DNA of 64,000 nt from Nocardia gamkensis NBRC 108242 (GTDB lineage: Bacteria; Actinomycetota; Actinomycetes; Mycobacteriales; Mycobacteriaceae), in assembly GCF_001612985.1 (NCBI RefSeq), contig NZ_BDBM01000010.1, positions 62,001 to 126,000 of the forward strand, given 5' to 3'. Below the pieces are notes generated by a model that had not been told where the DNA came from, searched no databases, and worked only from the letters and a program-made list of their open reading frames with translations. Within the stretch, counting starts at the first letter, position 1. The number at the start of each line of letters is the position of its first letter. Shown here piece by piece: positions 52,372 through 61,856 of the stretch. The position numbers and the translations under genes are program-made.

Positions 52372-53637
52372 ATGTCGGTGTTGTTCGACAAAGACGGTCG
52401 CGGACCCTCCATATTCGCCCTGTTGCTGCGCGGCGTGCTGCTCTTCGCGCTCATCGCGGGTGGGGTCGTGGTGGTCCTGATGAAGTCGACCGGAGCCTTC
52501 GATTCGAAAGCGGAGGTCGTGGCCATGCTCGAGCAAGTGGGCGACGGGCTGCCACCCGAATCGGACGTGAAGTTCCGCGGTGTCCTCGTGGGGACGGTCA
52601 CGGAGGTCACTCCGTCGACCAACGGCGGGCGCAGCCGGGTCCGGCTACAACTCGACCCACGTTTCCTGAGCGGTATTCCGGAGTCGGTGACCGCGCGGGT
52701 GGTTCCGAGCAATATCTTCGCGGTGTCCTCGGTGCAGTTGGTCGACAACGGTCCGGCACGGTCGTTGCGGGCCGGTGCGGAGATCCAACAGGACACCAGC
52801 CTGTCGACCGTGCAGTTGCAGACCGCGCTGACCAAGTTGCGGGACATCGTCGCGGCCACGGCAAGAATCGGTACCAGCGGAACGGTGGGGGTGCTGGCCG
52901 CAGTCGCCAAGGCCACCGACCGGCGCGGGGCCGACATCGTCGAGGCGGGCGCCCAGCTCGAACACATCACCAAGGAGCTGTCCGCGCAGATCGCGCCGCC
53001 GGGGCAGCCGTCGACGATATCCGCGCTGACCGAATCGGTGCGGGGCCTGGCGGGCGCGGCACCGGATCTCCTCGATGTCCTGCACCATGCCGTCGTGCCC
53101 ATGCGCACGGTGGTGGAGAAGGACGCCGAGCTGCGCGACCTGCTCGCGGCGGGCACCGGCACGTTGTCCACCGTCGGCGGCGGACTGGACAGACATGTCG
53201 ACGAGGTGGTCACCGTGACCGACCAGTTGACCCCGGTACTGGACGTATTCGCGGCGGGCAGCTCGAGTTTCGGGCCCATCGTGGGGCGCATCAAGAACTT
53301 GTCCGATGTGTGGTTCGCCGAATTCTGGAACGAGAAGACCCTGAGCGGAACCGGCAAATTCCAGATCAGGTTCACCCCCGACACCCCCTACGTTCGCGCC
53401 GACTGCCCTCGCTACGGCAGCCTCGAGGGTCCGAGCTGCAAGACCGCGCCGGTGGCGGCTTCGGTGCCGCCGTTGCCCGCGTCGCTCGACCCACGCTCGG
53501 TACCCGAACCCGTGCTGGCGCCGGAGCTGCAAGACCTTATCGGCAGGGTGCTCGGCGGCGACGCCAACGCTGCCGAACAAGTTCTGGCCCACCTACTCAC
53601 CACAGGAATTCCGGCAACAGGAGGTGTCCCGCGATGA
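52372..53637 (+). CDS. mceA: Mce-family protein A
   Basis: The product is 421 residues. A membrane anchor lies at about residues 14-37 (LLLRGVLLFALIAGGVVVVL). The MCE/MlaD beta-barrel domain spans about 45-115 (SDVKFRGVLVGTVTEV). A long helical region and the Mce C-terminal domain follow, with a Pro-rich end. Mce proteins assemble as a hetero-hexamer forming a tunnel that moves lipids or sterols across the cell wall. The stop overlaps mceB (ATGA). Confidence 0.92.
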   Translation: MSVLFDKDGRGPSIFALLLRGVLLFALIAGGVVVVLMKSTGAFDSKAEVVAMLEQVGDGLPPESDVKFRGVLVGTVTEVTPSTNGGRSRVRLQLDPRFLSGIPESVTARVVPSNIFAVSSVQLVDNGPARSLRAGAEIQQDTSLSTVQLQTALTKLRDIVAATARIGTSGTVGVLAAVAKATDRRGADIVEAGAQLEHITKELSAQIAPPGQPSTISALTESVRGLAGAAPDLLDVLHHAVVPMRTVVEKDAELRDLLAAGTGTLSTVGGGLDRHVDEVVTVTDQLTPVLDVFAAGSSSFGPIVGRIKNLSDVWFAEFWNEKTLSGTGKFQIRFTPDTPYVRADCPRYGSLEGPSCKTAPVAASVPPLPASLDPRSVPEPVLAPELQDLIGRVLGGDANAAEQVLAHLLTTGIPATGGVPR

Positions 53638-54671
53638 AATTTCGTCGCTCGGTGGCCGGGCTCAGCGCCTTCCTCGTCGTCGCGGTCGCGTTCATCTGGA
53701 TGACCTTCGTGACGTTGCACCGCGGCATCGACGGCTCGACCACGTCATATTCCGCGATGTTCACCGATGTGACCGGGCTGCGGGTCGGCGACGACGTGCG
53801 GATGGCCGGGGTGCGCGTCGGCCGCGTCGACACCGTCGAACTCGACGGCACCCGCGCCAGGGTGCGCTTCCGCGTCCAGGACACCCAGCGGCTCTACGGG
53901 GACACGAAGGCCGCGATCACTTATCAGAACGTCATCGGCCAGCGCTACCTGGGACTGTCCCGCGGCGACGCCGGGCAGCCCACCGAACTGCCGGGCGGCG
54001 CCGAGATTCCCGTGGAGCGCACCGAGCCGTCGTTCGATCTCTCCGCGCTGCTGAACGGATTCGAACCGCTCTTCGGTGGACTCGATCCGCATCAGGTCGA
54101 CAACGTGACGGCCGCGCTCGTGAAAGCTCTGCAAGGCGACGCGGGTTCGCTGACGATGCTCATCGAGCAGATGTCCACCCTGGCGCAGTCGCTGGCAGGC
54201 CCGGACCAGGTGCTGGGCGCGGTTATCACGAATCTGAATCAGGTCGTACAGAACCTGGCGGTCCGGCGCGGTGAACTCGGCACCCTGCTGAGCCGGACCA
54301 GGTCCATCATCGACGGGCTGGCCCGGCATCGCGAGGAGTTGCTGACGACGCTGACCGACGTGTCGGGCGTGGCGGACCGGATGGCGACGGTCGTGACCGA
54401 GGACCGGTCGGCGCTGGAGCGGCTGATGAACAGGGAACCGGGATTCACGCGGCATTTCGAAGCGAACAAGGACCAGTTCGCCTATCTGGGTTTCAACCTC
54501 CCCGCCCTGCTGAAAGGTATGGCCCGGGCCGGCCAGGAAGGCGCGAATCTGAACGTCTACCTCTGCAATCTCGGTTTCACGGCGATCCCGGCTCTGTCGG
54601 ATCTGATACCGGCGATCGTCAGGATGGCCTCGCCGTCGGGAACCGTTCAGCAATCGCCGATCTGTAGGTGA
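53634..54671 (+). CDS. mceB: Mce-family protein B
   Basis: The product is 345 residues: a membrane anchor at about 8-28, then the MCE domain (MFTDVTGLRVGDDVRMAGVR, VGRVDTVELDG) and the helical tail with HREELLTTLTDVSGVADRMA. The end NVYLCNLGFTAIPALSDLIP contains a cysteine repeated near the C-terminus (ICR), as in MceB homologues. It is translationally coupled to mceA. Confidence 0.92.
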   Translation: MKFRRSVAGLSAFLVVAVAFIWMTFVTLHRGIDGSTTSYSAMFTDVTGLRVGDDVRMAGVRVGRVDTVELDGTRARVRFRVQDTQRLYGDTKAAITYQNVIGQRYLGLSRGDAGQPTELPGGAEIPVERTEPSFDLSALLNGFEPLFGGLDPHQVDNVTAALVKALQGDAGSLTMLIEQMSTLAQSLAGPDQVLGAVITNLNQVVQNLAVRRGELGTLLSRTRSIIDGLARHREELLTTLTDVSGVADRMATVVTEDRSALERLMNREPGFTRHFEANKDQFAYLGFNLPALLKGMARAGQEGANLNVYLCNLGFTAIPALSDLIPAIVRMASPSGTVQQSPICR

Positions 54672-54678
54672 GGCAGCC

Positions 54679-55734
54679 ATGACGACATCGACACGAATCC
54701 GACGCCTGATCTCCGCGATCCGGCGGCCGCTCGAAACGCAGAACTCGCGCGTCCTGGGAGTCATCGCGCTCACCGCGCTGATCGGGGTTCTCGCCGCCGC
54801 CGTGGGAGTCAACTCCCTCGGCATCGGCGAGCGAACCTACCAAGCCGAATTCGCCCAAGCGGCGGGCCTGCGCGTCGGTGACGGCGTCACCGTCGCCGGT
54901 GTCCAGATCGGTTCGGTCATCGATCAGGAGCTGGTCGGCGACCGGGTCGTGGTCACGATGCGGATCGCCGACGATGTGCCGCTCGGCACCGAGACCACGG
55001 CGGCGATCAAACTGACCACCTTGCTCGGCGCTCGCTACGTCGAAGTGCGGCCCGCGGGCAGCGGGCGGCTCCCTGACCGGCGAATCCCGCTGTCGCATAC
55101 CGTCGTCCCCTACGATCTCCAGCAGGCGTTGGAGAACGCCACCACGACCTTCGAGCAGGTCGACGCCGCGCAGCTCGGCCGCTCCCTCGACGCGCTGGCC
55201 ACCCAGCTCGACGGGGTCCCGGCCGTACTGCCGGGCGTGCTGACCAATGTCAGGGCGCTGGCGAGCATTCTCGGCAGCCGCCGCGACGAACTCGGTTCGC
55301 TGTTGGCCGGAGTTCGTCAACTGACCTCGATGGTCACCGGTCAGGAGTCCGACGTCGCCGCCATCGTCACCGTCGGACGAGATCTGTTGAGCGACATCGC
55401 CGCGCGCAGGCAGGCGATCGAGATGCTGATGTCGGCGACCACGCGACTGGTCGACCAGGTTCGCGGCATCGTGGTCGACGATCGGACGAAGCTCGATGAC
55501 CTGCTGAATGGGCTCAACGGCTTGCTCGGCAGTCTCGCCCGGCACGACGATCTGCTGCGCAACACCTTGGAGATCCTGCCCGTCGCGGTCCGCAACCTCA
55601 CCAACGCGTCGGGCAACGGCAACTCCGTGGACTTCAACTCTCCCGGCGGTGTGCTGGTGGACTCGTGGATGTGCGCATTGAGCGGACGCGCCGAACTGGC
55701 GAAACTGCCGCAATACTTCGGAGATTGCCGATGA
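54679..55734 (+). CDS. mceC: Mce-family protein C
   Basis: The product is 351 residues: an anchor at about 26-47 (LGVIALTALIGVLAAAVGVN), the MCE domain (AQAAGLRVGDGVTVAGVQIG), the helical region and a C-terminal WMCALSGRAELAKLPQYFG segment typical of MceC. The stop overlaps mceD by four bases. Confidence 0.92.
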   Translation: MTTSTRIRRLISAIRRPLETQNSRVLGVIALTALIGVLAAAVGVNSLGIGERTYQAEFAQAAGLRVGDGVTVAGVQIGSVIDQELVGDRVVVTMRIADDVPLGTETTAAIKLTTLLGARYVEVRPAGSGRLPDRRIPLSHTVVPYDLQQALENATTTFEQVDAAQLGRSLDALATQLDGVPAVLPGVLTNVRALASILGSRRDELGSLLAGVRQLTSMVTGQESDVAAIVTVGRDLLSDIAARRQAIEMLMSATTRLVDQVRGIVVDDRTKLDDLLNGLNGLLGSLARHDDLLRNTLEILPVAVRNLTNASGNGNSVDFNSPGGVLVDSWMCALSGRAELAKLPQYFGDCR

Positions 55735-56837
55735 GAACAGTGTTCAGGGTCGTGCGCGCGCTGGCGGTGCTGGCGGTCTGCGCGGTCGTCGGCTGCGCGA
55801 GCGGTCCGTTGAATCGTGGTCCGGACGACATCACGGTGGTGGCCCAGTTCGACAGTGCCGCGGGTTTGTACGTCGGCAACGCCGTCGCCGTCCTCGGGAT
55901 GCCGGTCGGCAAGGTGACCGAGATCGCCGCGAAGGGCGCGTACGTCGAGGTGACCATGCGTGTCGACGGCAACGCGAAGATTCCCGCGAACGCCACCGCG
56001 GTGACAGTGTCCACCTCGGTGCTGACCGACCGGCATGTGGAGTTCACGCCCGGGTACCGGGGCGGAGACGCCCTGCGGGACGGCGCCAGGCTCGGGATGG
56101 ACCGCACGAGGACACCGGTCGGCGTGGACCGGCTGATCGCGACGGCCGACCGGATGTCCGGCGACCTTCAGGGACAACAGCCCGGCGACGGGCCGATCGC
56201 ACGACTGCTCGCCGTCGCGGCCTCGGCCACCGGCGGCAACGGAGAACAATTGCGCGCCACCATGGACGAGTTGTCGCGAGCGCTTCGCCTCGGCGACGAC
56301 GCGGGAGCCGGGACGCGGGACGCGGTGACCCAGATCGTGAACGAATTGTCGGCGCTGGTCGCCGCCGCCGCTCGCGGTGATCAGGTCATCCGCGAATTCG
56401 GGGCTGCCTCAGGGCAACTCGGGGACATGCTGGCGCAGCTGGATATCGGCTCCGGATCCACCGGCGCGCAGATCAACGCCGTCATGCACCAGGCCGACGA
56501 CCTGCTGACCGCCAACCGGGAGGCACTGCGATCCGCGGCCTCCGATACCGGCACCGTCATGAAGGCGCTCGCGGACTACCGCGACCAGCTGGCCGAATTC
56601 CTCGACCTGACGCCGATGTTGCTGGACAACGGCTACAACGTGGTCGATCAGCAGGCGGGCGGTGCGCGGATCCACGCGCTGCTGGACCGGGTCGCCTTCG
56701 ACGGTCAGATGGTCAAGGAAGTCTGCAATATCCTCGGTCTCCGGCAATTGGGTTGCAGCACGGGCACATTGCAGGACTTCGGGCCGGATTTCGGTATCAC
56801 CGACATGTTGGAAGCGATGAGTAGGTTGCCTCGATGA
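55731..56837 (+). CDS. mceD: Mce-family protein D, predicted lipoprotein
   Basis: The product is 368 residues. The N-terminus MRTVFRVVRALAVLAVCAVV then GCAS is a lipoprotein signal peptide with the lipobox VVGC, so the mature protein would be lipid-anchored. The MCE domain follows (DSAAGLYVGNAVAVLGMPVG). In most mce operons only the E protein (LprK type) has a lipobox, so a second lipoprotein at position D is notable. It is coupled to mceC and mceE by ATGA overlaps. Confidence 0.9.
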   Translation: MRTVFRVVRALAVLAVCAVVGCASGPLNRGPDDITVVAQFDSAAGLYVGNAVAVLGMPVGKVTEIAAKGAYVEVTMRVDGNAKIPANATAVTVSTSVLTDRHVEFTPGYRGGDALRDGARLGMDRTRTPVGVDRLIATADRMSGDLQGQQPGDGPIARLLAVAASATGGNGEQLRATMDELSRALRLGDDAGAGTRDAVTQIVNELSALVAAAARGDQVIREFGAASGQLGDMLAQLDIGSGSTGAQINAVMHQADDLLTANREALRSAASDTGTVMKALADYRDQLAEFLDLTPMLLDNGYNVVDQQAGGARIHALLDRVAFDGQMVKEVCNILGLRQLGCSTGTLQDFGPDFGITDMLEAMSRLPR

Positions 56838-57940
56838 GAACCAGGTATTCCGTGCTGATGACCGCAACATTGACGGCCGTACTGGCGACGACGTCGGGAT
56901 GCGCCGTCGGGCTCGGTGATCTGCCGCTGTCCGGGCCGGGAGCGGGCGGGTCCGGTTACACGATCAAGGCGACTTTCGCCAATGCGCTGAATCTTCCCGC
57001 GAAGGCGAAGGTGCGCTTGGCGGGCGCTGATGTCGGCGAGGTGGCGGACATGACCGTCGCCGATTACACGGCCCTGGTGTCGCTGCGTATTCGCGAGGAG
57101 GTCGCCCTTCCGGTGGGCACCCGGGCGCAGTTGCGCTCCGCCACACCGCTCGGCGACGTCTACGTGGCACTCGACGCACCGCCGGATGCCTCGTCCGCGA
57201 CCGCGTCCATGCACGACGGCGACACCATTCCCGTCCAGGCGACGTCGGCGGCAGCGACTGTCGAGGAACTGCTGACCACGGCGTCCCTGCTGGTCAACGG
57301 TGGCGCGATCCGTAATCTCACCAGTGTCGTCAACGGCCTGGGGCGGTCGGTCGGCGATCGCGGGGACCATGTCGGGGCGCTGCTGGACCAGTCGACCGAG
57401 TTGGTCACCGCATTGGCCGCCCGCTCCGAGGACATCCGCGTCGCACTCGCCGAAACCGACAAACTGGTCAGTGAACTGGCGGACCAACGCGGCGTGATCG
57501 ACGAATTCGTCAGTGTCGCCGGTCCGGCGATGGCGACCATCGACGGCAATGCGCAGCAGGCGCTGGCACTCGTGCGGCAGGTGGACGACATCAGCGCCCA
57601 GCTGGCGAAGTTCCCGGTCCTGCGCGGTGGCGAGATCGGCGGACTCATCGCGAACCTCGACCGGATCTCCGCGGGGCTCAACGATGCCATCTTGAATCCG
57701 AACGCGAGTCTCGCCGCGATGAACGCCCTGCTTCCCTCGGTCATCAGACTCACGAGCGGCACGTCCGCGCACGGCAACGTCGACCTGGAGGACTTCGCGG
57801 TGGGAGCCCTGCCCGATCCGAACCACGAGGCCGATCCCGGCAGCCGGATACCCGATGCGAGTGATTGGCAGGCATTGGTCGGCTCGCTCACCTACACCTT
57901 GCTCACGCTGCGCGAGCGCGTTCTGGGACCGGGACGATGA
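56834..57940 (+). CDS. mceE: Mce-family protein E, predicted lipoprotein
   Basis: The product is 368 residues with a lipoprotein signal (LTAVLATTSGCAVG; Cys at about residue 23). The MCE domain runs from about 40 to 115 (FANALNLPAKAKVRLAGADV). A long helical region contains regular 'QLAKFPVL..G..GGLIANLD' repeats. It corresponds to the LprK position in mycobacterial operons. It overlaps mceF by four bases. Confidence 0.9.
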   Translation: MRTRYSVLMTATLTAVLATTSGCAVGLGDLPLSGPGAGGSGYTIKATFANALNLPAKAKVRLAGADVGEVADMTVADYTALVSLRIREEVALPVGTRAQLRSATPLGDVYVALDAPPDASSATASMHDGDTIPVQATSAAATVEELLTTASLLVNGGAIRNLTSVVNGLGRSVGDRGDHVGALLDQSTELVTALAARSEDIRVALAETDKLVSELADQRGVIDEFVSVAGPAMATIDGNAQQALALVRQVDDISAQLAKFPVLRGGEIGGLIANLDRISAGLNDAILNPNASLAAMNALLPSVIRLTSGTSAHGNVDLEDFAVGALPDPNHEADPGSRIPDASDWQALVGSLTYTLLTLRERVLGPGR

Positions 57941-59247
57941 GCGCGGGCCGGGGAGGCTTCGCCGCATTCGTGGCCACGGCCGCGGACGCGCCGGCACGGT
58001 TGCTGGTCGGCGCGGTGCGCGGTGGGCGGCCATATCGGCTCGCGCTGTCGGCTGTCGCGCTGGCGGTCACCGCGGTGATCGGAGCGACCTATCTGGTCTT
58101 CGGGGCGCTCGGCGTCGATCCGACCGCGGCGACCATCACCGTGCGGGTGCATCTCGCCCGGTCCGGCGGGCTGCTGCCCGGCCAGGACGTGACGTTGCGC
58201 GGAGTTCCGATCGGCGAGGTCAGGTCGATCGACCTGGAACCGGGCGGCGTGATAGCGGTCGCGAGCATCGATGCGGATGTGCGGGTGCCCGACGACGGCA
58301 CGGTCGACGTGACCAGCCTGTCGACGGCCGGGGAGCAGTTCCTCGATTTCCGGCCCACCCGTTCGGCCGGGCCGTACCTTTCCGACGGCGCGGAGATCGC
58401 TACCGATCGAACCTCGACCCCGACGCCGCTGTGGCAGATGCTCGGCACCTTCGATTCGACCCTGGCGCAGATCGATCCCGCCCGGCTCGCCTCGGTAGTC
58501 GACGAACTCGGCGTGGGGCCGGAAGGGCCGCGGAAATTGAAGGACATCCTCGACGGCGGGATCTTCTTGGTCGCCACGCTGGATTCCGTGCTCCCACAGA
58601 CGGTCGGACTGGTGCGCGACAGCAAGACGGTGCTGACGACCCTCGGTGCCGGCTCGCCGGGTCTGACTCGCTTCGCGGCCGACGCCGCGAAGGTTATGCG
58701 CGGCGTCGAGGCGAAGACCGGAGGTTTCGCCGACCTCCTCGGCGCGGCGCCGGGGACGCTGGCGGCGTTGGACGCGGTGCTGGCGGACAACTCCGCGGCG
58801 GCCGTGGCGATGTTGACGAACCTCTCGACCGTCGCGCAGGTGACGAACACGCGTGTTCCGGCCATGCAGGAGTTCTTCTTCCCGACCCAGCGAGCCGGGT
58901 CGACGCTCGACGCGTTGGCGATGGTGATCCACGACGGCGGCCTCTGGGGGCTGGTCAGCCTGTACCCGAGATACACCTGCGTCTACGACTTGCCGCGCAA
59001 GCCGCCGTCGCTGGCCGACTACTCCGAACCCTACCTCTACACCTACTGCCCCGACGACGACCCATCGGTCCTGGTCAGAGGCGCGCACAACGCGCCTCGC
59101 CCACCGGGGGAGCGAATTCCCGGCCCACCGCCGCCGGGCGAACCCGCCGATCGGACTGCGACACCCACACCGACCGGCCCGTTCTCGCTGCCGTTGCCGT
59201 TGCCGCTGGTCGGCTCCGGGCAGACGGTGCCCGCTCCACCCAGGTGA
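57937..59247 (+). CDS. mceF: Mce-family protein F
   Basis: The product is 436 residues. An anchor lies at about 35-56 (LALSAVALAVTAVIGATYLV). The MCE domain follows (HLARSGGLLPGQDVTLRGVP). The C-terminal region ends VSLYPRYTCVYDLPRKPPSL, ending in a Pro-rich tail of about 50 residues. It completes the six-protein Mce set. Confidence 0.92.
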   Translation: MSAGRGGFAAFVATAADAPARLLVGAVRGGRPYRLALSAVALAVTAVIGATYLVFGALGVDPTAATITVRVHLARSGGLLPGQDVTLRGVPIGEVRSIDLEPGGVIAVASIDADVRVPDDGTVDVTSLSTAGEQFLDFRPTRSAGPYLSDGAEIATDRTSTPTPLWQMLGTFDSTLAQIDPARLASVVDELGVGPEGPRKLKDILDGGIFLVATLDSVLPQTVGLVRDSKTVLTTLGAGSPGLTRFAADAAKVMRGVEAKTGGFADLLGAAPGTLAALDAVLADNSAAAVAMLTNLSTVAQVTNTRVPAMQEFFFPTQRAGSTLDALAMVIHDGGLWGLVSLYPRYTCVYDLPRKPPSLADYSEPYLYTYCPDDDPSVLVRGAHNAPRPPGERIPGPPPPGEPADRTATPTPTGPFSLPLPLPLVGSGQTVPAPPR

Positions 59248-59290
59248 ACAGCCCTGCCAGCCCTATTTCCGTTGACCCGAGGAACCCGTG

Positions 59291-59965
59291 ATGAATGAGA
59301 AGACCGACACCGCGACCACCGACGAGCACGTCTCCGACACCGACCGGCCCGTATCGACGGAGAAGGAGTCGGCCGAGGCCGCCGACCAGGCGGTGAACAC
59401 GCCCGCCGGCGATACGCCGGACGCGCCGGCCGAGCCCGAATTCGTGATGCCGTCCAAGTGGGCGATCCGCCGCATGGTTCTCGCGCTCATCTGGCGCAAG
59501 ATTCGCATCCCACTGCTCATCCTGGTGGCCGTGGTGGCCGTGGTGCTCGCGGTGATCTTCGGGTGGCAATTGAAGCAGAAGAACGACACCGACGACGCGG
59601 CGGCCGCCGGACTCGCGGCGGCCCGTGCCTACGCCGTGACGTTGACCAGCGTGGATTCCGGAAACCTCGACCGCGACTTCACCGCGGTACTCGACGGTTC
59701 CACCGGGGAGTTCAAGGACATGTATACGCGTTCCAGCGGACAGCTGCGTCAGTTGCTGCTGGACAACAAGGCGACCGGCAAGGGGACGGTGCTCGACGCG
59801 GCGGTGAAGTCGGCGACCCCGACGAAGGTGGAAGTGCTGCTGTTCATCGACCAGACGGTGAGCAACTCGGCATCGGCCGATCCGCGGGTGGACCGCAGCC
59901 GGGTCATGATGACCATGGAGCGGGTCGACGATCGCTGGCTGGCCAGTCGAGTGTCCATCCCCTGA
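59291..59965 (+). CDS. Mce-associated membrane protein
   Basis: The product is 224 residues from ATG 59291 (GTG 59288 is possible). An acidic disordered N-terminus (about 1-55) precedes one membrane helix at about 74-95 (IPLLILVAVVAVVLAVIFGW). An NTF2/SnoaL-like domain follows, with AAARAYAVTLTSVDSGNLDR, EFKDMYTRSSGQLRQLLLDN and VLLFIDQTVSNS. Mam proteins stabilise Mce complexes in mycobacteria. It lies 43 bases after mceF and ends the operon. Confidence 0.88.
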   Translation: MNEKTDTATTDEHVSDTDRPVSTEKESAEAADQAVNTPAGDTPDAPAEPEFVMPSKWAIRRMVLALIWRKIRIPLLILVAVVAVVLAVIFGWQLKQKNDTDDAAAAGLAAARAYAVTLTSVDSGNLDRDFTAVLDGSTGEFKDMYTRSSGQLRQLLLDNKATGKGTVLDAAVKSATPTKVEVLLFIDQTVSNSASADPRVDRSRVMMTMERVDDRWLASRVSIP

Positions 59966-60112
59966 CCTGCTGTTCACGCCTTCGTCGCGGGGGAGCGGCA
60001 CGGCGCAATCGTGAACCCGCACGCCGGCCGCGTTCGAGCGGTCGGTGCACCATCCGCCGGATCGGTGGCAGTATGAACGCGTGCCCTCGGCGATCGTGGA
60101 AGGCGGGTACGT

Positions 60113-60643
60113 GTGGAGAAGGTCCTGACCGAGTTCCGGCAGCGAACGGCCGCCCGTTCGTACGACGAGGACCGGGATCCGGTCCCCCCGGATGCCGCCG
60201 GTTCCCGCGGCGACGACGTCGAACCTTGCTGCCGGGTTTTCTCCTCCTCCGAGGAGGTGCGCGATTCGGATCTGGCCGAACTCGGGCCGACCCACCCCAT
60301 TTCCGCGGACCTGGTCGGCCGGACCGTCGCGGGTCTGGCCATCGTGTCGCAACTGCTGCGTAACGAGGCGCCGGTCAAAGGCGGCAGGGATTCGCTCTGT
60401 GACCCCGAAGTGCCGACGCAGCTGATCGTGGAGTGGGGGATATCGCTGGCCTGGGCAGACAATCCCGCGGTGACCTACGCCGACGAGGCGCTCATCGACA
60501 ACACCCTCCGGACTCTCGCCAGTGGCGCGTCCAGCATCGGCATCGGCAGTGAACGCGTGTACCAAGGCGATCTCGTCCAACTGCACCACACCCTCATCGA
60601 CACCATCGCCGCACTCCGGGCGCCGCTGTGGCGGCACCCCTGA
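60113..60643 (+). CDS. Hypothetical protein, 176 residues
   Basis: GTG 60113 opens a soluble, acidic, largely helical protein. LVGRTVAGLAIVSQLLRNEA and VPTQLIVEWGISLAWADNPA are the most protein-like parts. I recognise no family, signal peptide or membrane helix. It lies 147 bases after the mce operon and converges with the acyl-CoA dehydrogenase operon with only 22 bases between. Confidence 0.55.
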   Translation: MEKVLTEFRQRTAARSYDEDRDPVPPDAAGSRGDDVEPCCRVFSSSEEVRDSDLAELGPTHPISADLVGRTVAGLAIVSQLLRNEAPVKGGRDSLCDPEVPTQLIVEWGISLAWADNPAVTYADEALIDNTLRTLASGASSIGIGSERVYQGDLVQLHHTLIDTIAALRAPLWRHP

Positions 60644-60665
60644 GCGGCCGCCACAGCCGGGTGGA

Positions 60666-61856
60666 TCACAGTCGATAGTCGCGCAGGACGCCGTTGGCGA
60701 CGATGCGCTTCTGGATCTCGCTGGTCCCTTCTCCGATGAGCATGAACGGCGCCTCGCGCATCAGGCGTTCGATCTCGTATTCGGTGGAGTACCCGTAGCC
60801 GCCGTGGATGCGGAAACTGGCCTGGGTGACCTCGTTGCAGAATTCGCTGGCCAGATACTTCGCCATACCCGCTGCGACGTCGTTACGCTGGCCGGAGTCC
60901 TTGAGACGGGCCGCGTTGACCATCATGAGATGGGCCGCCTCGACCTTGGTGGCCATCTCGGCCAGCGAGAACCCGATGGCCTGGTGCTCGACGATGGGTT
61001 TGCCGAAGGCTCTGCGCTGCTGCGCGTAGCGCGCGCCGAGCTCGAAAGCGCGAAGGGCGATTCCGCAAGCCCGTGCCGCGACGTTGACTCTGCCGACCTC
61101 GATACCGTCCATCATCTGCTTGAAACCCTGCCCCGGTGCGCCGCCGAGGACGGCGTCGGCCGCGACGACATGGTTGTCGAGCAGCATCTCGGTGGTGTCG
61201 ATGCCCTTGTAGCCCATTTTGTGGATCTTGCCGGGAATGGTCAGTCCGGGTGCGACCTCGCCGAAACCCGCGGGCTTCTCGAGCAGGAAAGCGGTGAGGT
61301 TGTCGTGCGGACGTTCGTGGCCTTCGTCGGTACGCACCAGCACGGCGACCAAGGTTGCCGTCGAGCCGTTGGTCAGCCACATCTTCCGGCCGTTGAGCGT
61401 GTATGTGCCCGACTCGTCGCGGACCGCCTTGGTGCGGATGGCGGCCACATCCGAGCCGAGTTCGGGCTCGGACATCGAGAACGCCCCGCGCACCTCGCCG
61501 GTGGCCATGCGTGGCAGGAAATATCGCTTCTGTTCCGGGGTGCCGTGCTGGGCGAGCAGGTAGGCCACGATGAAATGGGTGTTGATGACACCGGAGACGC
61601 TCATCCAGCCGCGCGCCAGCTCCTCGACGCAGAGGGCATAGGTCAGCAGGGATTCCCCGAGGCCGCCGTACTCCTCGGAGATCATGAGCCCGAACAGGCC
61701 CATTTCCGCCATGCGATCGACGATCGCCTGCGGATAGGCGTCGGCGTGTTCGAGCTCCTGCGCGGCGGGAATGATCTCCTTGTTCACGAAGCCGCGCACG
61801 GCAGTGAGGATTTCGGTCTGCGCCTCGGTGAGGCCGTGGGTTTGTCCGAGTTTCAT
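60666..61856 (-). CDS. Acyl-CoA dehydrogenase
   Basis: The product is 396 residues, single-domain, full length. FAD/substrate motifs: GAFSMSEPELGSDVAAIRTK, YTLNGRKMWLTNGSTATLVA, RAFGKPIVEHQAIGFSLAEM and FRIHGGYGYSTEYEIERLMR. The catalytic base is Glu376 in LIGEGTSEIQKR, as in short/medium-chain and acyl-CoA dehydrogenases of general type. It overlaps the upstream CoA-transferase (ATGA) and ends a four-gene operon that enters from the right edge. Confidence 0.92.
   Translation of the reverse strand: MKLGQTHGLTEAQTEILTAVRGFVNKEIIPAAQELEHADAYPQAIVDRMAEMGLFGLMISEEYGGLGESLLTYALCVEELARGWMSVSGVINTHFIVAYLLAQHGTPEQKRYFLPRMATGEVRGAFSMSEPELGSDVAAIRTKAVRDESGTYTLNGRKMWLTNGSTATLVAVLVRTDEGHERPHDNLTAFLLEKPAGFGEVAPGLTIPGKIHKMGYKGIDTTEMLLDNHVVAADAVLGGAPGQGFKQMMDGIEVGRVNVAARACGIALRAFELGARYAQQRRAFGKPIVEHQAIGFSLAEMATKVEAAHLMMVNAARLKDSGQRNDVAAGMAKYLASEFCNEVTQASFRIHGGYGYSTEYEIERLMREAPFMLIGEGTSEIQKRIVANGVLRDYRL

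Noticed and set aside
56705..58033. 442-codon minus-strand open frame across mceD-mceF
   Set aside because: It is antisense to clearly homologous mce genes with no family signature of its own. The same applies to 59075-60637.
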